Shown here: positions 37,743 through 50,938 of the stretch, piece after piece
Numbering within the stretch: position 1 is the first letter of the stretch
Layout of the letters: every line of letters begins with the position of its first letter
DNA from: Cristatella mucedo
Taxonomy: Eukaryota > Bryozoa > Phylactolaemata > Cristatellidae
Direction: 5' to 3'
DNA length: 64,000 nucleotides
Assembly (NCBI GenBank): GCA_009760855.2
Contig: WPIO01000063.1
Location: 539,001-603,000 of the forward strand
Made by a program: the position numbers and the translations under genes
The notes under the pieces: generated by a model
Told to the model about the DNA's origin: nothing
Database searches by the model: none
What the model saw: the letters and a program-made list of their open reading frames with translations, nothing else

Positions 37743-39817
37743 CTTAATTTATTCAATCCTTACTCAGTCAGATGCTTCAGATTTCTCCGAATAGAGCTCG
37801 TCGGCGATGCAGCTGAGCTCGAAATAGATTCTTGCCTGCCGTGCACACGATATCGACTTTACCTAGGTAGAGGCGAACTTATTCAAGGTGAAATCGTCGC
37901 ATCTTCTCCACCGAACGTCGCGAATCGCTAGAGTTCGGTGCGATTCGATGTCCATCAGGGTCCGTATGGACAGCGGGAGCGAAGAACGAGGCCAAAGTGG
38001 GCAGCCCTGACAGTCGAGCGAACGTGTGTAGCTCGCTCCCACAATTTCCTTTTAGACCGAGTGCTTGTCTTGTAAGCTTTTCGCTTCATTTCGTCGAGTC
38101 AGCCAAGGCGAGCCTGATGCTAGACTATCACTCCGTCTAGCAGCCAGGGCTGAGCGTCATGCGTCCCGAAAGTCGAACCTCGAATGGAGCCCAGAGCACG
38201 CGTTGAGCAGCACGTACACAGCAGCACGTGCTCAGCCGCACCAGAGCAAGGTTGGCACTCGCATCGCCGTAACCTAGAGCTCAGTATTTCAAGATAAAAG
38301 AAAGATCACGTGACTGAAAATACCGAGTGTACACTCGCTGCCGCTGCCGCAGTCGAGAACTTCAGCTCACCAGTTCTCTAACATACAGTCAAGCGAAAAC
38401 ACTTGTGCATGCACCCGTGCATATGGACACATACGTCCGTGCATAGCATGCATGCCCACACGTACTCGGATGAAGGAACGCTGAATGTGTTCCAGAATTC
38501 GTTCCAGCATGCGTGCGTGTGCTCAGCTATTTCTACTGAGGTAGCCCAGATGCCTTCTCTCGGTGAGCCATTGACCCAAGGGAGGAGGCAGCCTATCACA
38601 AGAGCTCTTTTTTCGTTTGCCAAGGAAAGAGAAGAAATGCAAGAAGCAGATCAATGCCAAGGAGTTAAAAGCTAGCCATCTGCCCTGCCGACAATGGCCA
38701 ATGGCATAAACAGGAGCTCAAAAGGAAAGATACGTAACAGCTGCTATCTTGACTACCGAACAGGTGATCTAGCCAGCAGCCCTGTGGGCAGGCTTGATCG
38801 GGCCTGTGCAGAGCAGCTGAGAAGCTGTGCAGACGGGCTCCTGGGGCCACCTTATGGCACACTCCACTCCTCCGGCTCAAGAGATATCAGGGCAAGATCT
38901 CCTAGAGCACTGTGGTGCTGGCACCGTGGAAATTACTGGACTTGCCTATGGTCAAGCAAGCGAGTGAGCCACTGCGAAATTATCTTATCTCTGCAGCGAC
39001 TGGCCTGCTAGTTGGCACATCCCAACACGCGATGCACAGATCTGCTGATGATACCTTGTATAACTGACATAATAAGTCCGTCCTCAATCTTAAGTCTTGT
39101 CTCTGTTGCCTTCGGAAAGACTGCTGCTATGCCACTCATTAAGAAGCCCAGCTTAGCTAGGAGAACTTCGGCAACGTTAACCCACTCTTTGTGTCACCTT
39201 TCCTAGCAGTGACACAAAAAACGAGTAGTGGCAGACTAGCTAAACTCCTACGTCTAAACTTCTAACCTAGAAAACTGATTTCATGCCAAGCTCCAGTCAA
39301 GTTTTAGAGCTAATCACTCCTCAGAGTCAGCATTATTGGGAGTGTTATACCGACCTTCTCAGGCAATGGCAGAGCCGGAGGGGGTAGAGAGCATTTGCCA
39401 CAGTGGGACAGATACCTGGCTCCCCTATTCCTGAACCCCCCCCCCCGACCATCACTGACGACGAATGTCTTGATTCCACTTGATGAGCAAACGACGAGAT
39501 CGTGTCGAATAAACTGTGATTAGTTTACCATAATTTTTCATTAATTTTAAGTCTAGCAAGAAACCTACAAGAAAATTTCGCTGGTCTTGCCGCTCCATAA
39601 ACTTTTTTAGGTCTTGCCCCCAGATGAAAATCCTAGCTCTGGCGCTGTTCTCGGGAATGCTTACTTTGGTAGAGTCTCTCCACTAGTTCTGCTGTATCTC
39701 CTCAGCACTAGACATCATTGATCATCAAGTCCTTCTTGAGTTCCTAGTGACTTCCTAGTGCTTATGAGTGGTGGCACTGTAAACGTTATTACTTACCAAT
39801 TAACTTGCTTACTTTTC
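37743..39817. other. Intergenic stretch
   Basis: No gene or repeat copy supported. Isolated open frames (e.g. 38403-38675, 38694-39011) lack start context and motifs. Confidence 0.4.
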
Positions 39818-39900
39818 AGCATGCGTAAAGTATCTAGACAGAGATTCAGTTCTCTTAGGGCACTACATAAATGTCATAACAATAATAATATCATTGTTAT
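39818..39900 (+). mobile_element. SINE/LINE 3' tail fragment
   Basis: 'gcgtaaagtatctagacagagattcagttctcttagggcactacataaatg' followed by (ATA)n, the shared 3' end of SINE family 1 and LINE family B. Confidence 0.5.
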
Positions 39901-40091
39901 TGCTTTTCTGGATTAAATGTCAAGGATGCTGTAGCAGCAACTTACCGTGAAGGCATATGGCATTACTAGTTGGCTTAGGGTTCAGTCGACCTGCTAGGTT
40001 ACACTCCGTTGCTTCTGCTGCCACCCTGTTAAAATCTACTGCATCTGATATCAGGTAGTCTGCTCCATTAAACCACTTGTCTGCTGCCTGC

Positions 40092-40758
<667 letters not shown>

Positions 40759-40859
40759 TTGCTTTCTGACGCAGACCTTTCTTAAGGCCATGACCAAGAG
40801 TCGAAAGGCCCAGATGACGTTTAGCAGCTGGCCGATTAGTTTGCCCCACGGTCACTAGC

Positions 40860-43097
40860 TAGCACCTGAAAGAATGTTTCCGGCTCACCACCACTATCAC
40901 CCACCCTCCCAACCCCTCTGCCCAGGCTTGCTGCTACTGTCGTGCCTGTTGGCTTCCGAAGGGTGGAAAACAAGGAAATGCAATTAGGCTAGGCAGCAGC
41001 CAGTGGTTGATGGCTCAGCTTCCAGCATCCGCCTCCAGCAGCAGCTGCTGCTGCTGCTGCCAATGACACGACTGCTTCTGCTCCTACTGAGGATGGCAAT
41101 ACACAGGGTTTAGAAATCGTAAGCTACTAAATAAAATTAACCTAAAGCCTCACTAAGCAAGTTATGCGGTATCTGCAGGAGGTACATCCCTCTCTCAGTG
41201 TTGGCAACAACCAAACCTACCTAAAGCCTGAGGTCCTAAAAAGCGTTTGCTGAGAGCTCCATCCCTGTCTGTTGTAGCTTGCTTGCTAGCTGGAGTTTGA
41301 CTATGCCACAGACGTCTATGTGCCTAGTGTGCGCTTGGTGCTCAGTCAGAAGTGGGAGCTAGCTGCCTTGTGTTGCATAGCAATTCAACAATAACAATAG
41401 TAATCAGGTAAATAATGGCAGCGACAGAGGAATCCCGAGGGCAAGGGGCCGCAGGCTGACAGTTGGACGACTCGCTTGGAAGAAAGCTGACTGAACAGCA
41501 GAGAGATATCAACGATGTATTATGAAGTCAATGCGGCTGCAAAGACAATGACCAGACACCATTTCGCTGCCCGTCCAGGCGATCGCTTCACCCTGCGAGT
41601 CCTGCTATATTTCTGGGTTGGTTTTCATGACCAGCCACTCACCGCATGCATTCCACCCCCCCCCCGACTCCGGAGGTGACACAAGTTTTGTCAACTTTAC
41701 TTGGTAGATTAATATGTAAGATGTATATAGAATGTATGTATGTAGAATGTATGTAGTGTGCTTGTAGAAGTTAAGTGTGCCTGTTTAGTTTCAGACGTAG
41801 CCTATGGCAACCGGTTCGATCATGAAAGACCGCTTCACCATGCTCACCCGTGTATTAACAGAGTTGGGGCCCAATTTATTAATGCAAACAACTAGATGCT
41901 TCGTTCTTGTTAAGAATACGCTTGCGAGCGTTTTACCTTGCCAGATTTACATTGCCATCTGCTCCCAGTCACTCCTGCGGTGGGCTGTCCTGCTGGTGTG
42001 CTGTCCAGCGTCGGAGGGCTGTTTAGCCCGGCTGGAAGTCCGACAGGAAGTGATTTGCACTTAGCAGATCGTTCAGCTGCCTCGGTAGCTTGCTCGCCAG
42101 GTCCTCGAAGCCCCCAGTGCCTGACTAGCATAGCCGTGGATTCCCTGGCAGCACACACTGCCACAGAACCGTGCCGATGAAGCCGTCGGTCGGTGTCAGT
42201 GAGGCATCTGCCTTCTCATCTTGCCAGCAGTTGCCAGTGCATGCCAGCCCGACACTTGGTAGTACAGCCCGACCGAAATGAGCTAGTTTGAAGACAGCCA
42301 ACAAAAGCTCCAGGGGGCGTGGCACAAAGTGCGTGCACCCGCCGACCGCACTGACTCGGTAGCCAATCTCGGCAGTGAGAGTCGGCGCATGCAATGAAGG
42401 AAGCATCGAGCTGGGTCTCGTGGCCACCGAGTGCAGTGCCCTACCAAATGGCACCACACTGGGCTGCCTCCAAGCTGATGCCTGTTGATTTCACTTGAAA
42501 AGTCTAGAAAAAAGCCGATGCAGCCAGGCAATCGGCAAGGAATGAACTGGGTGTGGTGTGGTAGCGTGCCTCTGCTTTTGAGCTGTCAGCTTCATCGAAA
42601 AGTGGTGGCTGGGTGATCTTGTTCTCGTGGCTTGGCAGCAGCCGAGTCTCGCCACGAGCTGTCTCTCACGGCCGCCTGGGCGTGAGCGAAAAAAGCCCGA
42701 TCGGCTCTGGGCGGACATGATATCAGCGCCTGGATCTGCAAGAAAAGCAGCAGAACGGTGCATGCAGGCACTAAGCAGCCGAGCCTGAGCGCAGTCGTGG
42801 GCAATCAGACGGCAGGCACACTTTTGCAATGCCGCCCTCACTGCAGAAATGCAGTCGCAGCAGATTGCCTGCTCATGTTGCACCTACTCGTGGGACACTT
42901 ACGAAATGTCCCTCGAAAATATCGCTCATCCTCCAAGAATGCTGCCACATTCCAATTCTTAATTTCTGAGTGCATTCAGCATACTAGCACTATCATCAAC
43001 AGACCTGACTGTGCTCTATGTGACCATCCGCTTGCTACTCACTGCACGTCAGGATAGTCAGCATAATAAAACAAATCGCCGAGCTTTAATAAAAAAA
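40860..43097. other. GC-richer intergenic stretch
   Basis: A CAG/CTG palindromic run lies at 41035-41062. Several 80-130-codon frames overlap on both strands at 41800-42900 without domain signal. A strong minus-strand acceptor (tgctgcttttcttgcag) occurs near 42737, with no partner exon found. Confidence 0.35.
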
Positions 43098-43246
43098 AAA
43101 TAATTTATTTGTATAGCGCCCCAAGAGAACTGGATCTCTATTCAGGCGCTTCACACATGCCTCGGGGGTCGAGCCTACGAACTCAGCCAGACCTTGATAG
43201 GGGCGAGCACCTTAACCACTGGACCAAACCAGCTCTGTTTTTAATC
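43098..43246 (-). mobile_element. tRNA-derived SINE (family 1), antisense
   Basis: 'atttgtatagcgccccaagagaactggatctctattcaggcgcttcacacatgcctcggggg...' followed by 'gagcaccttaaccactggaccaaaccagc', the exact complement order of the 37078 copy. Confidence 0.75.
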
Positions 43247-43315
43247 ACCAGGCAGGATGCAGAGGACAACGAAAGGTGGAAAATCATTCGCATTCATAGG
43301 CAAGCACTGCCATAT

Positions 43316-43690
43316 AACAATAATAATAATACATAAGTATAGCATCCTCAAATAATTGAATCTCTTTCTAGTCACTTTACCGTTGATGCGTAAAAACCGT
43401 TACCAAATGATTGGTGGTAACATCTGCAAGCAGAAGGCAAAGTGTAAGCCGGGACATGCACACGAAGAACGAATAGCAAAGACCCTCTAACTGCTGTAAT
43501 AAGCAGGTTCGTGTTAAGCTTCTTTTTAAATGTCGTTATGTCACGGGACGTTGAGATGAATGCGTCGGTAGGGAGTTCCAAGCTTGGGGAACATGGAAAC
43601 TAAAGGCACGGTCTCTAACGGTTTTGAGGTTCCTACGAGGTATGGCTAAACGATTCGAGTCAGAACAGCCAGTTGTACGATTCCTATGCA
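43316..43690 (-). mobile_element. LINE family B fragment, 3' end (antisense)
   Basis: (TAA)n, a diverged tail 'agcatcctcaaataattgaatctctttctagtcactttacc', then segments such as 'aacggttttgaggttcctacgaggtatggctaaacgattcgagtc' that align with 7690-7740. Confidence 0.6.
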
Positions 43691-44233
43691 TGCTTTATTC
43701 CCAAGTTTGTGCCTGCATGCACATATGCCTGCGTGCAAGTGCACGATTCACAAGATTGCTTGCCTTGCATGCCGTTACCGCTGCAGCCCCGTCTGCCGGA
43801 CAAGGCTGCGACGGTGTAGATAACAAGAATAGATCAAGAGCCGAGTTTGAGTCGTGCACAGCCAACGCTTCCGAGCGAGCTTAGCGGCGATCTAATGCAG
43901 CATGAGAAGAGTCAGCTGCAAGCAAGCGATCGAGCAAGTAAGCAGCCAGTGGAGGCCTTCTCTCTGACTCCGGTGCTTTTGCTATGAACCTACAGCTGCT
44001 GTGATTTGTCCAAAGCCAGAATGAGATTCTGAGCCAGGTGCCTCACCGACGGATGGGTGTGGGCAGTCAAGTGCCAAAACTCAAACCAAGCAGCAGCAGT
44101 GTTGAGCTAGACCTCTCGGCTGCCTTTCCGGTGGCGAAGGGTACCAGGCTGCCACTTCCAAGACCAGGCGCCGTCGTTCTGCTCTGACTAGTGTTAGACA
44201 TTTTACAGCAGGCTTTGGTAATTTACCAGTGAA

Positions 44234-44287
44234 GTGAGAGAGAGAGAGAGAGAGTGAGAGAAAGAGAGAGAGAGAGAGAGAGGGAGT

Positions 44288-44336
<49 letters not shown>

Positions 44337-44345
44337 GTGAGTGAA
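44234..44345. repeat. (GA)n microsatellite
   Basis: About 110 bp of GA repeats with GTGA and GGGA interruptions. Confidence 0.9.
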
Positions 44346-47254
44346 GAGCCTCTGCCTCTCAGTGTACCTGTAACGACAGACGACAGTCAATTAGCCGACG
44401 GCAGAGTGAGGTAGTGCTGGCGGCCAAGCATTCCTTGACAGCAGCCGGCTCTGTTCTCGTCAGATGCCTCGTCGATCGGCACGCCTTGCGGTGCATCTGC
44501 ATGGCTCATTCAGAGCCACTGAGGTAAATGAAATGGAAATGTGTGCCGAGTAGATTATGCTTCTCTCGGCAGTCGGTGAAGCTTGACCAATTACGCCGGC
44601 CCCTGCCCCTCACCTCGTGCACTCCCACACGGCCTCTGGCCGTGCAAGCACTCACGCACGAGCAGTCCAGGCACGGCTGCTCAAGCTCAGACCACGCGTG
44701 CAAAAAACACAGCTTGCATGAGCTCCACTTGGTAGCTGCCAGCGACCATTGGCCGGCCATTGCTCGATCATTGCCACTTGAGAGCCGAACGCCGGCAGAG
44801 CATGCAGCCGGAAGACCACAGGTGGACCCAGGAAATTTCGTTGCTCCAGTCGCTTGACTTGGATGAACTCCAACCTACAGAGTAGGAAAGTAGCAAGCAG
44901 GGTGACGGGAGCTGGGTGGTGAGCTCTGACTAGCAGCCACAAGATGGTCGGCAGTCGAGAATTTGGTTCATGGACTGGCGGCTTTCGGTCTCGGGCGGTG
45001 GCTGACTGAAGCCCACGACCCAAGTGCACTGCCAAGCGCAATAAAAACCAGGGCAAGAAGGCCATGAAGCTATTTCAGAACGACCGAGGAATGTGCAGCT
45101 GCTGCGACGCCCCTAAGATGCCAATCCATCGACAGGCAGCCGGCCGGCAGGCGGCGCTGCTGCTGCATTGGCTGCAATGGAGAGCCGCAGGGTAACGAGG
45201 GCTGCAGCAACAGCAAGCAGCCTGTCATAGCTGCAGCAGAAACCGACATTCGATGGTTGACTCTCATTAGTGAGCTGGCTGTGCTAGGTAACGCTTTAGC
45301 CTGTTTTGCCGTAATCACTGTCGTCTGCAGTGAGTGCTGTCGCCCATAGCTCACAGTACAGCGTTAAACTTTTGTGTGTGGCCTTCACCTTGTCCCACCA
45401 CCTACTCTCTGACAACTCTGTGGCAGCTCTGCCACTTAAAGGAATGAGCAGACGACATGGCAAATTCCGGTTGGTCATTCACTAGCAGCACCATTTGAAC
45501 TTCAAAGAAGCAAGGTGAACCAATTTGATGGAGAGCCACAATTACCCCTGGGAGGGGGATATTGGGGTGCAGCAACTGCAAATGTAGCTGCAGTGCTGGC
45601 CGGGTGAGGGTGACTTTGCTGTGGCTAGGGTTGCCAGTAAGGAAATACCAGACGAGCTTGGCCAGCCCAGCATGTGACATGAGGCCGGTCTTTCCCTGCA
45701 GAGGGCCAAGAAGCTGGCACGTGACAGGGGCTGACTGGTCGGCAGCCAAAACTTGAGTCTAAAGTCTCTGAGTCTTATCTTGGCAGGTGGCAACCGGCTG
45801 TCGTGACCCTTTGCCGGCCGAGACAGATCTAGCAGGACTGCGATCAATCGCACACAGTTGGGATCGTGTGGCTGCTCCGGCAGCTGTTACGTTTGTGCAG
45901 GCAGTCACATGCAGATCAAGACGGCTCAGGTAGATGCCATTTATTATGGAAACATGGAACCGGGCCGCACGGCCAGCACGCTGGCTGAGTAGCAGCTGCT
46001 GCAAGTGGGTCCGACGTTCTCGCCTCAGCGGCTTCTGCCGCAGTAGTCTGCTGTCGCAGTACAGCAGACCCGACAGCAACTATCCGGTTTGTCAGATTCA
46101 GAAAGACACCAGCTGCCAGGGCAGTGAAGGCACACCCGACAGACCCAACCAACAAGTGTGCTCGCAGCAAAGAAGGACGGCGACTGAGTGCTGCGACCAA
46201 ACGTCATGCTATCAAGCGACTGCCAGATTTATAACCACTAAATGGCAAAAATGGACATCAAGCCTCTGGACAGGAAGTGGAATATGTTGCGCCGTGCATG
46301 CATGACTAGAACCGAATGGATACAATAGTGCCAGCAATGAACTGGCGTGTGGACATGCCTGATTAAAAGCAAAGGTCGCTGAAACCAGAGGCAATTGTCA
46401 TACCGATTCTCCAAAAGTGTATGGTCAACTTATCTGCGGCTCTTGTTCATCATAAATTCATTCATCATGGCTGTCCTGTCGTTCTTACAGCTGCCGGTAA
46501 AGCAAACTTGAGACCAGAGAGCTGGGTGGTGACCGCGGCCCAAAAGCACAGAGGACGGGTGCACAGCTCAGCAGCGCTGCCAGGTACAGCGCTCAATGGA
46601 AGCAGCAGACAAGCTCACAAAGGTCGACACCACGTGCTCATCGGCTGTGCTTTTTCGGCACCGAGGGAGGATGCCAGTAAAGCGTCACGAATTCGTGCCT
46701 ACTGCAATCTGCGTCTGATTGAGAAAACGGGTTCCTGCCTGCTCTCCTTAAAGCAACTAGCATGAAACCGAGGAAAATGCTATCACATTTTTTGCTACCA
46801 TTTGCACAGTGCTGCTGACAGTGGCATCTGCCGAGCCTTCAGGCAACTCAGTTCGACTCCCATGCCGCTTCGATACTCTTCCGTGTTGCCAAGCAACAAG
46901 CTTCTCCTGCTGCTTACCTGTCCTCCTATCAGCATAGCAACTAGGCAGGCTCAATGCAGTCTCTACTACTCTCTGCTCGGCCCAACCACTTCACACGCTC
47001 AGCCTATGCAACGCCTTCTTCACTTACCACTACTTGCTACCGATGTGTGGGGGAGGCAGCAGCAAGAGGCAGGCAGTTGTTACCGACAGCAGCCACCATT
47101 AGCAGCAGGCAGACAGCATCAGCAGTACGTTTCTATTGAAGGATCCACCGAGTAGAAAGTACCCAGCAGAAAGTACCGAGCTCGGCTGCTCGGTACAGAA
47201 AGATTAGCAGCAGCAAACTCCACCTTCTCGCTTGCATGCTATCAATCACACCGA
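44346..47254. other. GC-richer stretch with many overlapping frames, no gene assigned
   Basis: The longest minus-strand frames are 44652-45065 (137 codons) and 45402-45749 (115 codons). The longest plus frames are 45934-46305 and 46802-47155. None shows a domain or signal I recognise and none has paired splice sites, so I leave them unassigned. Confidence 0.35.
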
Positions 47255-47455
47255 GCTGGTTTGGTCTAGCGGTGAAGGTGCTCGCCCCGACCAAGGTCTG
47301 ACTGAGGTCGTGGGCTCGAGCCCTGAGGCATACTATTATTATATTATTATTATATATATTATTATATATATATTATACATATTATTATATATGAAGTGCC
47401 TGAATAGAGATTAAGTTCTCTTGGGGCGCTATATAGATGAATTATATTTTTTTAA
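47255..47455 (+). mobile_element. tRNA-derived SINE (family 1) split by an AT-repeat
   Basis: The tRNA-like head 'gagctggtttggtctagcggtgaaggtgctcgccccgacc' and B box 'gggctcgagccc' are intact. After 'gaggcata' about 65 bp of (ATT/AT)n is inserted, and the body 'gaagtgcctgaatagagattaagttctcttggggcgctatatagatg' follows. The head is the best preserved in the window. Confidence 0.8.
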
Positions 47456-47776
47456 TCATCTGCCTCTTCGAGGTGCTCGTGGCAACACGGTCGTAGCCGC
47501 AGCACGGAAGCTACGAGATGCCTCCGGCAGCGTCCAGCCTTAAAGGGCCTGCAAAAGCCAGCCGGCACCGACGACCGCTGCATAAAGAGCCACGAGCTTC
47601 CTGTACAGATGTGCTAGGTAAACCAAGCGATGATGGCTGATCCAGGCTCTCTACCTCTGCACGGACCCGAAAGGACCGGACGTTCCGGCTAGCCTGCCAC
47701 CAGGCCTGGCCCTCTCAAGGCTTGACTCTCCTGGGCACGACCAGGTTATCCTGTTTATTGTGGGTTTGCTAGGTAG

Positions 47777-48100
<324 letters not shown>

Positions 48101-48321
48101 ATGTCACACGTGCATGTGTGTGTGTCTGCTTGTGCGTGCTGTGTAGGTGTGTGCATGCTACATAGGCACGTGTGTGTGTGTGTGTGAGTGTGTATGCGCA
48201 TGGGCGGGTGTCTGCTATCGCCTGTGTCCATGAGTGTGTGCATGCTCACACTCCCATGCACACTCGAATGCAGTCAGTTGAGATGCACCGAGACCTTAGC
48301 ACCTCCATGTTGCAATCCGAT

Positions 48322-48425
48322 GCTTACAGCTGGTGCAAAACTCTGCAGCCAGGCTCGTCTGTCGAGAGCATTGCAGCAGTTTCCACGGTCGGCACAATCC
48401 ACTTGCTGCTCATGCGATTGCAGCC
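48322..48425 (+). mobile_element. Short LINE family B fragment
   Basis: 'gatgcttacagctggtgcaaaactctgcagccaggctcgtctg' matches the 'QLVQNSAARLV' coding block of LINE B (complement of 7900-7960). Confidence 0.55.
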
Positions 48426-48442
48426 TTCCTTGGATTTTGCTT

Positions 48443-48445
<3 letters not shown>

Positions 48446-48479
<34 letters not shown>

Positions 48480-48566
48480 TGGGCTGGCTGGCTGGCTGGC
48501 TGGCTAGCGGGCAGGCTGGTGGGCTGGCTGGCTGGATGGCTGGCGGGCTGGTGGGCTGGCTGGCGT
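48446..48566. repeat. (GGCT)n tandem repeat
   Basis: About 28 units of GGCT/GGCTGGTG variants, giving Trp-Leu-Ala-Gly type frames on the plus strand. Confidence 0.85.
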
Positions 48567-48799
48567 GGCAGTGCTGGAGGGTGATGTCTCTCCTTCACAG
48601 GCCGAGCCGTTCAGCTGCGAGCCATTAGGAGCTTAGCTACTGCCTAGAGCCAGATTTAGGTGCATCACTACAAAGACTTGCAATGGCGTGGTCCTTGTTA
48701 GCTGAGACAGTTTTTTTCCCATACGATGAAATTCCAGATGTGATTCAAAGAAGGTGGCCACTTAGAAGAACGTGCCGGCACAGCCGTACGCAGATCCCT

Positions 48800-49326
48800 C
48801 TACACCAGCAGCCAGTAGCAGCAGTGGCCGCCTGGAGTGGGTGAGCCGCTCCTGCAATATCCGGCAAGCACTGCCAGCAGCTCACGAGAAGTAGCGGTGC
48901 TGCGTTCACATTCACGCACACAGGCATAGCCCGGATTAAGCCGAGGAAGGACTCGAATGGCAATCCTTGCCAGAGACAGCACGTCATAGAGTGGGTGAAG
49001 TTGGACTGACTAGGGACGGCTGCCCTGCTGGCCGCAGGCCTGCCCCCACCAACGGCTTCACCGAAAAGCTTTCGCGAGTGCAAGGGCAGAGAGAGCTCGC
49101 ATGAGAGTGTGTGCACTCGCGATTGCTACTGGCCCACGTGGAGCTGATCTGCTACAACGCCATGCCTCCCAATAGCCAGCTCACCCAAATGGCTCTCCCG
49201 TTGGGTGGCTGCACGCCACAGGCCGTAGCTTAGCTCGAGTGGTGACACAGCGCCGCCGGGGACCAGCTCCTCCCACGGCAGCTGCCTGCTTAGGCAGCAT
49301 AGCAGCAGCAGCAGCAGCGAGAGCAT
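48800..49326 (-). CDS. Candidate secreted cysteine-containing protein, two exons (hypothetical)
   Basis: Exon 1 (49326-49185) starts 'MLSLLLLLLCCLS', a strong signal peptide, and codes 47 residues before a GTGAGC donor, phase 1. Exon 2 (49005-48800) follows 'ccctagtcag' and is open for 67 codons. It contains 'PLYDVLSLARIAIRVLPRLN', then 'CVRECER', a further Cys, and ends Cys-Cys-Tyr-Trp-Leu-Leu-Val-stop. The joined length is 115 residues with five cysteines after the signal peptide, so one would be unpaired unless the gene continues. The intron would be 179 bp. The acceptor's pyrimidine tract is modest. An unspliced reading stops shortly after exon 1. I do not recognise the family. Confidence 0.4.
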
Positions 49327-49329
49327 TCT

Positions 49330-50384
49330 TCGTCTTGCTTTAATCATCCCTCTCACCACGTCTGACTGCATCTGCTGGGTGCAGCACGCCTGCTTGACAA
49401 GAAAGGAAGACGTCGTTGGAACGTCACATCCCTCGCGGTCCAATGCCGGTAGCACCTGTGTGCTCGAATGCCGCTGGCTCCAGAGTTTCTATTCGGAATT
49501 TCTTTGCGAGTCTCGCGCCAGGATTGGCTACCACTACCGGTCTATCGCTACAATGTGAGGAGCTGAGGAGCTCGAGTTTGTTGAGCAAGCACTGTCAGCA
49601 TCATCAGAAGGGGCCAGGGGCTCACTGATCAGGTGACTGCTGTCAAGGTGCTACATGCAGACACTGGGAGTGGAGGACAAGGGTCCGAGAAGAGGGGGCT
49701 ATTAACTCGGCTGTGAGAGCCTCGGCGGCTGCTAGCCATTCATCATGCAGACGACCAACCCAAGCTCTGTCTGGCCATTCCACCCTCCAGGGAGCGCTAC
49801 ATGCACTCCGAAAAGGGGGCTCGGGAAGGAGCACCCTGGCATGGCCGACGGCTATCATCCGAAGTCGACCAACTCTCGCGCGACTGGACAGCTAACAGCC
49901 GGCCGGTCACCCTGGTTAGGTTGTCTAGCCAGCGTCGAAGCAGGCGGCTGCCCATCGGCTGCTGGCGTTGTAGGAGACACCCGTGGCTTCGTTTGTTCGG
50001 TATCAGCTGGGTCTTAGCCCAGGGATAAGGCAATCTCGCACTTCACGATGACCCAGGTGTGGTTTTGTGATCGTGCAGTGGCGACATCGGTGGCCTGAGA
50101 CGTTGAGGCTCCTCTATGGCTGCATAAATGAGGCTACTTAATCGGCTAACCTTTACCTGTATGTTGGCTGCTGCACTGCTGCCGAAGTGCAAGAGCACCC
50201 CCCCCCCAGTGGAGGTTGCTTCAGGGAAGACACACAGAGATCAGTTGCTGTTACTTATAGCACTGAACCGCTGAGAGCATACTTGCCGTACTAAAACTTC
50301 CATTCGTTTGCATGTACGCAAGCAAGCATATAAAGAACTTGCTCTCACTCTAGTTCTCGAGTCCTATCTCCTGTAAATTCACTC
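49330..50384. other. GC-rich intergenic stretch
   Basis: Overlapping frames at 49640-50030 on both strands without motifs. A C-run lies at about 50198. Confidence 0.35.
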
Positions 50385-50705
50385 GGACTTGCGTCAAAAC
50401 ATCTCCTGATTGACCACATTAAAAAGGACTAAAACGCACCTATTTAGGACAGCATTTAGTTGTTCCCCGTGATTCGTTCTTTATGTGCTTATGCGTGCTG
50501 ACACTGTGCATGTTGCCACTAACCATATTTGCATGCTGACCCTGTGCATGTCACCCCTAACCATATTATTCATGTTGCTTATCAAGCATGATTTAACTCA
50601 CCATTCAATTGCATTTCCCTTTGCAGCAAATGTAAAGCGCCTAGAAAGAGATTAAGTTCTCTGAGGGTGCTTTATCAAGTGCATTATTATTATTATTATT
50701 ATTAT
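50385..50705 (+). mobile_element. LINE family B 3' end with (ATT)n tail
   Basis: 'aggacagcatttagttgttccccgtgattcg' through 'gcagcaaatgtaaagcgcctagaaagagattaagttctctgagggtgctttatcaagtgc' and (ATT)n. This is the cleanest copy of the family's 3' untranslated region and is used here as its reference. Confidence 0.75.
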
Positions 50706-50754
50706 TCCTTTGACTACTGATACTGGAAAGTACCATGAGGTTACTTTCGATCGT

Positions 50755-50838
50755 GCTTCCTTTGCAGCAATTGTTACATGCCTAGAAAGTTCTCTCAGGG
50801 TGCTTTATCAAATGTATTATTATTATTATTATTATTAA
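50755..50838 (+). mobile_element. LINE family B 3' tail (second in a row)
   Basis: 'tttgcagcaattgttacatgcctagaaagttctctcagggtgctttatcaaatg' followed by (ATT)n. A short form of the same tail, with an internal deletion. Confidence 0.65.
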
Positions 50839-50865
50839 AATAAGTCTCAAGCAGTCTATTAGATT

Positions 50866-50938
50866 AAGCACCTAGAACGAGATTGAGTTCTCTGAGGGCG
50901 CTTTATCAAGTGCATTATTATTATTACTATTACTAGGA
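50866..50938 (+). mobile_element. LINE family B 3' tail (third in a row)
   Basis: 'agcacctagaacgagattgagttctctgagggcgctttatcaagtgc' then (ATT)n. Confidence 0.65.

Noticed and set aside
42592-42804. Signal-peptide-like minus-strand ORF of 70 codons
   Set aside because: The hydrophobic run is the translation of a strong polypyrimidine acceptor (tgctgcttttcttgcag), so it is more likely an intron end; no downstream partner exon was found.
45402-45749. Minus-strand 115-codon frame that looks protein-like
   Set aside because: No domain, no signal peptide, no splice support, and comparable frames overlap it on the same strand; composition in this GC-richer stretch makes such frames common.
46025-46207. 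Cys-rich minus-strand frame with 'CCRVC', reminiscent of a VWC domain end
   Set aside because: Spacing of the other cysteines does not fit a VWC module, no splice sites bound it, and a plus-strand frame over the same bases is equally Cys-rich.
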